Part shown: piece after piece, positions 60,775 to 64,000 of the stretch
Position numbering within the stretch: the stretch's first letter is position 1
How the letters are laid out: every line of letters begins with the position of its first letter
DNA from: Bacteroidales bacterium
GTDB lineage: Bacteria; Bacteroidota; Bacteroidia; Bacteroidales; Bacteroidaceae
Assembly (NCBI GenBank): GCA_030532685.1
Contig: JAUNKN010000005.1
Span: forward strand, 1-64,000
DNA length: 64,000 nt
Direction: 5' to 3'
Notes under the pieces: generated by a model
What the model was told of the DNA's origin: nothing
Databases searched by the model: none
The model's input: only the letters and a program-made list of their open reading frames with translations
Position numbers and translations under genes: made by a program

Positions 60775-63261
60775 CTAATAAGGGTCTACATCAAAATAGA
60801 TCGTTACTCCTTTCAGGCTTTGGCTGGCTTGTACCGAAGCGCGAGCGGCCAGCAAAGTGGCTCGCACCGAAGAAGTCGAAAATTGCGGAGAAACCTTGAG
60901 CAACAGTCGGCGAATGTGCAACATTTGTACAAATCCAACATAGGGGCGTTCAGGGCCCAACAACTGTTCGCCAAAGTGAGGGCGCAAGAGTTCGGCAAAG
61001 CTACGGGCGGCTACCTGTACCGTGCGCTCGTCGCGGTGCTTAAAAACGATACTGATGAGTCGCAACTCAGGAGGAAAGCCAAAAGCTCTACGCTCTGCCA
61101 TGACCGCACGATACATGGCTTCATAGTCGCCCCGTACGATGTGTTCGACGATGGGCAATTTGGGCTGTCGTGTTTGTAGCACCACCCTCCCCTGCACGCC
61201 ACGACGACCTGCGCGACCAGCCACTTGGGTCATCATCTGATAGGCGCGTTCGTGAGCTCGAAAATCGCAGAGATTCAGCATTTGGTCGGCATTGAGGATA
61301 CCCACCAACGAAACCCCTCCGAAGTCCAAACCCTTCGTGACCATCTGCGTGCCCACGAGGAGGTTCGTGTGTCGGTTTTGAAAATCGCGAATAATGCGTT
61401 CATAGGCCGAACGCGAACGTGTGGTATCCAAGTCCATACGCCCTACGCGCGCCATTGGAAAACAGCTTTCCACGGCAGCTTCGATCTTCTCCGTACCTGC
61501 CCCTACGTCTTTCATATCGGCCTGATTGCACTGCGGACAGTGGGTAGGTACATCGTAGGCCGTACCGCAGTAGTGGCAAACGAGTTTGCCTTGTTTTTGG
61601 TGGAGCGAAAGCGACACGTCGCAACGCTGACAGCGAGGGGTCCACCCACAACTGTTGCACAACAAGACGGGACTATAACCGCGACGATTGAGAAAAAAAA
61701 TAGCTTGCCCACCTTCGCTCAGCGTGCGCTCTGTCTCGCTTTTCAATCGAGGAGAGAAAGGCGTGGGCATGAGCCGCTTGCGATGCAGCTCTGCCAAATC
61801 TTCGACTACGATTTCGGGCAGAGGCACATCGCCAAAACGCTGCGTGAGTTCGACCAAACCATACTTGCCCGAAAGCGCGTGTGTGTAGCTCTCGAGCGAG
61901 GGAGTGGCCGTGCCCAACAAGACCTTTGCGCCCTGCTGTCGAGCCATGAGAATGGCCAGGTCGCGAGCGTGATAGCGTGGGGCAGGATCTTGCTGCTTGT
62001 AGGAGGCTTCGTGCTCCTCGTCCACGATGATGAGTCCCAAATTCTGATAGGGGAGGAAGAGCGAGGAACGCACGCCCAAGATGAGGGGATAGGGCTGGGC
62101 AGAGAGCTGACGGTGCCAGGTCTCGATGCGTTCGGCATCGGGAAATTTGGAGTGATAGACACCCAACTTTTCGCCAAAATACTTGCCCAGGCGATCGGTG
62201 ATTTGCGTGGTCAGCGCGATTTCGGGCAGGAGAAATAGGACCTGCTTGCCCTCCGAGAGCGTGCGGGCGATGAGTTTGGCGTAGACCTCGGTTTTTCCAC
62301 TGGAAGTTACCCCATGCAGGAGTACCACGTCTTTTTCTTGCCAGGCCTTCAAAATGTTATCGTGCGCTTGCTGTTGTGCCTCACTGAGAGGGCGCTCCAA
62401 CCAGCCCTCGATGACTCGATGTTGCTTCAAGCGCCCCACTTCTATATTTTGCGCCCGGACTATCCCTCGCTTAACGAGCGCCAGCAGAGCAGCTTGCCCT
62501 CCTTCGCCCAACTTCTCCAAGACTTCGGCACGAGGCACAGCACGTAACAGGGCGGGATTTTGCAAAGTAAAAGCAGTCGAGGCACCAGCACAATCCAAGA
62601 ATGTGGTCAATGCGGCAAGTTGTCGAGGAGCGCGCTTCAACTGCTCGAAAGCCAGATTGAGTTGTTGCTCATCGCGATACTTCTCGTCCAAATCCAGCTG
62701 CACCTCGGTTTTCGTTTTGAAAGCCTGACTCACGCGCTCTTCCACTTCTATCTGACCACCTTCGACCAGTCTTTTCATCGCCGATACGACACCCTGTTCG
62801 AGCACTTGCTTGCGCACTTCTTCAAGTTTGCAGGGACCTTGCGCCAGCACTTGCAACACGGCACGTTCCGTTCGATTCCACGTTTCGTCGGCCAGCTCCA
62901 CTCCTTCAGCCAGGGCAAAGAGGGTTTCACTCTCGAGTTTCAAGCCCGATGGCAAAGCAGCTTTCATCACTTCCCCAGGATAGCACATGTAGTACTGCGC
63001 AATCCATCGCCAAAGCTCCAGCTGCTGAGGCAGCAACAAGGGCTTTGCATCGACCACTTCTTCAACCTCTTTGAGCTGCTCGACCGTAGTTTGTGGGGCA
63101 TGGTCGTACAAGCGCACCACAATCCCCGTGTAGCGTTTTTTCTTGCCCAAGGGCACCACCACACGACAGCCCACACGCACCATTTCCTGCAAATGAAGGG
63201 GCACACGATAGGTGTAGGCACCGGGAATGGCGAGGGGCAAAAGGATGTCGGCAAAGTTCAT
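60775..63261 (-). CDS. priA: Primosomal protein N' (replication restart helicase PriA)
   Basis: This 828-aa protein has the PriA architecture. Residues 1-110 are the 3'-DNA-binding domain (YTYRVPLHLQEMVRVGCRV). The helicase core has GVTSSGKTEVYAKLIA (Walker A), LIIVDEEHEASYKQQD (Walker B), then GTATPSLES. The zinc module is CNSCGW, CQRCDVS, CHYCGT, CPQC. TRSRSAYERIIRDF and GTQMVTKGLDF follow, and the C-terminus is DVDPY. PriA reloads the replisome at broken forks. It is monocistronic with its own promoter (63286-63317) and terminator. Confidence 0.95.
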   Translation of the reverse strand: MNFADILLPLAIPGAYTYRVPLHLQEMVRVGCRVVVPLGKKKRYTGIVVRLYDHAPQTTVEQLKEVEEVVDAKPLLLPQQLELWRWIAQYYMCYPGEVMKAALPSGLKLESETLFALAEGVELADETWNRTERAVLQVLAQGPCKLEEVRKQVLEQGVVSAMKRLVEGGQIEVEERVSQAFKTKTEVQLDLDEKYRDEQQLNLAFEQLKRAPRQLAALTTFLDCAGASTAFTLQNPALLRAVPRAEVLEKLGEGGQAALLALVKRGIVRAQNIEVGRLKQHRVIEGWLERPLSEAQQQAHDNILKAWQEKDVVLLHGVTSSGKTEVYAKLIARTLSEGKQVLFLLPEIALTTQITDRLGKYFGEKLGVYHSKFPDAERIETWHRQLSAQPYPLILGVRSSLFLPYQNLGLIIVDEEHEASYKQQDPAPRYHARDLAILMARQQGAKVLLGTATPSLESYTHALSGKYGLVELTQRFGDVPLPEIVVEDLAELHRKRLMPTPFSPRLKSETERTLSEGGQAIFFLNRRGYSPVLLCNSCGWTPRCQRCDVSLSLHQKQGKLVCHYCGTAYDVPTHCPQCNQADMKDVGAGTEKIEAAVESCFPMARVGRMDLDTTRSRSAYERIIRDFQNRHTNLLVGTQMVTKGLDFGGVSLVGILNADQMLNLCDFRAHERAYQMMTQVAGRAGRRGVQGRVVLQTRQPKLPIVEHIVRGDYEAMYRAVMAERRAFGFPPELRLISIVFKHRDERTVQVAARSFAELLRPHFGEQLLGPERPYVGFVQMLHIRRLLLKVSPQFSTSSVRATLLAARASVQASQSLKGVTIYFDVDPY

Positions 63262-63285
63262 AGGAAAAAGCTATACGTATGAACG

Positions 63286-63317
63286 CAAAATTACACTTTT
63301 CCACTGGCATGAGCAAC
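63286..63317 (-). promoter_or_regulatory. Promoter of priA
   Basis: On the minus strand GTTG (63317-63314), a 20-nt spacer and TAATTTTG (63293-63286) match the consensus with one change in the -33 box. The ATG at 63261 is 24 nt downstream. Confidence 0.65.
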
Positions 63318-63430
63318 AGCCTCGGGCAGGAGAACCACACAACCTTCTTCTACCTTCGCATTCCTCTCCCCTTCTCTCCTCTCGACTTCCGTCCTCATGC
63401 TCCTTGCCACCGCTCCACCAAAACCGCTTT

Positions 63431-63505
63431 CTCGCGCACGCGCGCGAGGTAGATTTCACCCATTTTCCCCTCCACAACCTCTCCATTCCACCCTCCACAA
63501 CCGCG
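63431..63505. repeat. Family B element fragment, copy B5
   Basis: CTCGCGCACGCGCGCGAG is followed by an AT-rich spacer and TTTTCCCCTCCACAACC and CCCTCCACAACCGCGC arms. This is one outer end of the family B element with no inner palindrome or far end, so it looks truncated. Confidence 0.6.
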
Positions 63506-63521
63506 CATGGGAGGCGTATCC

Positions 63522-63578
63522 TCCTACGTGGGAAGAAAAAAATCCCGCGAGGCTCGCAGGATTTTCTACGTGGGAAGG
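63522..63578. repeat. Family A palindromic repeat, copy A6
   Basis: CCTACGTGGGAAGA, AAAAAATC, CCGCGAGGCTCGCAG, GATTTTC, TACGTGGGAAGG. It joins both half-site types (CTACGTGGG and GCTCGCAG) of the family. It lies 16 bp after B5. Confidence 0.7.
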
Positions 63579-63756
63579 AGGAAAAGGAAAGTGGGCAGCC
63601 AAACGCCCTCCCTCTTTCTTCCCAAGCACTAAGCAATCCCCCTGCCAAAGCACCTTGCAAGAACAAGATGCTTTCGGAAGGAGGGATTAAACACTTTGGC
63701 TATTGCAGAGAGCAAAATGGCTATTACTACAACCAGATGACAACAGTGCTACAAAA

Positions 63757-64000
63757 TTACGCAGCATTGTCCTTGATCATGCTAATGAAGCCCTTTCCAG
63801 AAAGCGTAAACTGCAAATAGGCTACCACAGAACTCCCCAGCCACCCAACGAATGGTATGAATGATAAAGCAATATCCACAACAATGGCCACCACGACATT
63901 CACAATGCCCCCCGTTATAAAATTACCTACTCCCAAATTCGTTCGAGACAACTTGCATAGGCTGCTATACATGTGCCACAGAATGCAAGCATAGATAATC
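63757..64000 (-). CDS. Partial membrane protein (5' end outside the window)
   Basis: The frame is open from the window edge to a stop at 63757-63759, encoding at least 80 aa. It has two hydrophobic helices with FITGGIVNVVVAIVVDIAL, then FIPFVGWLGSSVVAYLQF, and ends FISMIKDNAA. No domain was recognised. A methionine at 63972 is in frame, but the reading frame continues upstream of it, so the true start may be off the window. A small inner-membrane protein is the safest description. Confidence 0.5.
   Translation of the reverse strand, partial: IIYACILWHMYSSLCKLSRTNLGVGNFITGGIVNVVVAIVVDIALSFIPFVGWLGSSVVAYLQFTLSGKGFISMIKDNAA

Larger units (their letters stand above)
63262..63756. other. Gene-free region with repeats B5 and A6
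   Basis: About 495 bases holding the priA promoter (63286-63317), fragment B5 (63431-63505) and repeat A6 (63522-63578). Open frames here have no protein character. The last 150 bases show nothing recognisable. Confidence 0.6.

Noticed and set aside
63227..63820. Plus-strand open frame of 197 codons at the right end
   Set aside because: It crosses repeats B5 and A6 and the priA promoter. The sequence is low complexity without a recognisable domain.

Overview
The window looks like chromosome of a Gram-negative Bacteroidales bacterium, probably an oral or gut Porphyromonas/Prevotella/Alloprevotella-type organism. Four lines of evidence support this. (1) Several proteins end in a type IX secretion (T9SS) sorting signal: the 1294-aa secreted protein, the sialidase and the CotH protein. 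(2) Many upstream regions carry the Bacteroidetes promoter, TTTG-N19/20-TAnnTTTG, and starts lack clear Shine-Dalgarno sites. (3) There is a close homologue of the Porphyromonas gingivalis prolyl tripeptidyl peptidase PtpA. (4) Typical families of the group are present, including VGIGT-type surface proteins, GH92 mannosidase, an SpmA-SpmB fusion and an OmpA/beta-barrel pair. No rRNA, tRNA, prophage, IS transposase or CRISPR array was seen.

Layout. 0.2-15.6 kb (all minus): a lipid A-type acyltransferase, a secreted surface-protein pair with a long leader, a large T9SS protein with an F5/8-like domain, RlpA, and an alpha-2-macroglobulin-like protein. 15.8-26.8 kb: a glycosyltransferase and surface-polysaccharide region (GT8, GT14, GT92/GT2-like, GT11 fucosyltransferase, a divergent GT2, a GT2-LPS kinase fusion, another GT2), with a metallophosphatase and an LTA-synthase-like sulfatase-fold enzyme. 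It plausibly builds and decorates LPS core or another cell-surface glycan. 27-30 kb: an OmpA-like protein and a double-barrel outer-membrane protein. 30.8-35.2 kb: a two-receiver plus PEP/pyruvate-binding protein, followed by an AT-rich CotH gene whose start is separated from its best ATG by a C8 tract. 35.4-38.1 kb: malate dehydrogenase and glutamate dehydrogenase, divergently transcribed. 38.1-41.2 kb: small membrane proteins and a TauE/SafE permease with its DUF1634 partner. 41.3-49 kb: a plus-strand run of RlmL-like methyltransferase, PtpA, RecQ, SpmAB fusion and RidA. 49-57 kb (minus): a 40-aa small ORF, RecJ, an ArsC/Spx-family protein, an outer-membrane protein, GH92 mannosidase, RsgA and Frr. 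57-64 kb: T9SS sialidase, PriA and a partial membrane protein.

The most unusual content is between genes. A dispersed, nearly palindromic element of about 270-325 bp (family B) occurs four times plus one fragment. It has CG-alternating ends, terminal inverted repeats and internal GTGGAAGC-type arms, and no coding capacity. A second family (A) of about 21-bp units, built from CCCACGTAG-type half-sites around a GAAAATC/T core, occurs at least six times. Each family B copy lies within roughly 30-200 bp of a family A copy or variant. Together they fill nearly all the large intergenic gaps and are the best candidate for an undescribed system here.

Functionally, the window combines envelope building (LPS/glycan enzymes, OmpA proteins, RlpA), host-glycan and peptide foraging (sialidase, GH92, PtpA), amino-acid-linked central metabolism (Gdh, Mdh) and core DNA/RNA maintenance (RecQ, RecJ, PriA, RsgA, Frr).
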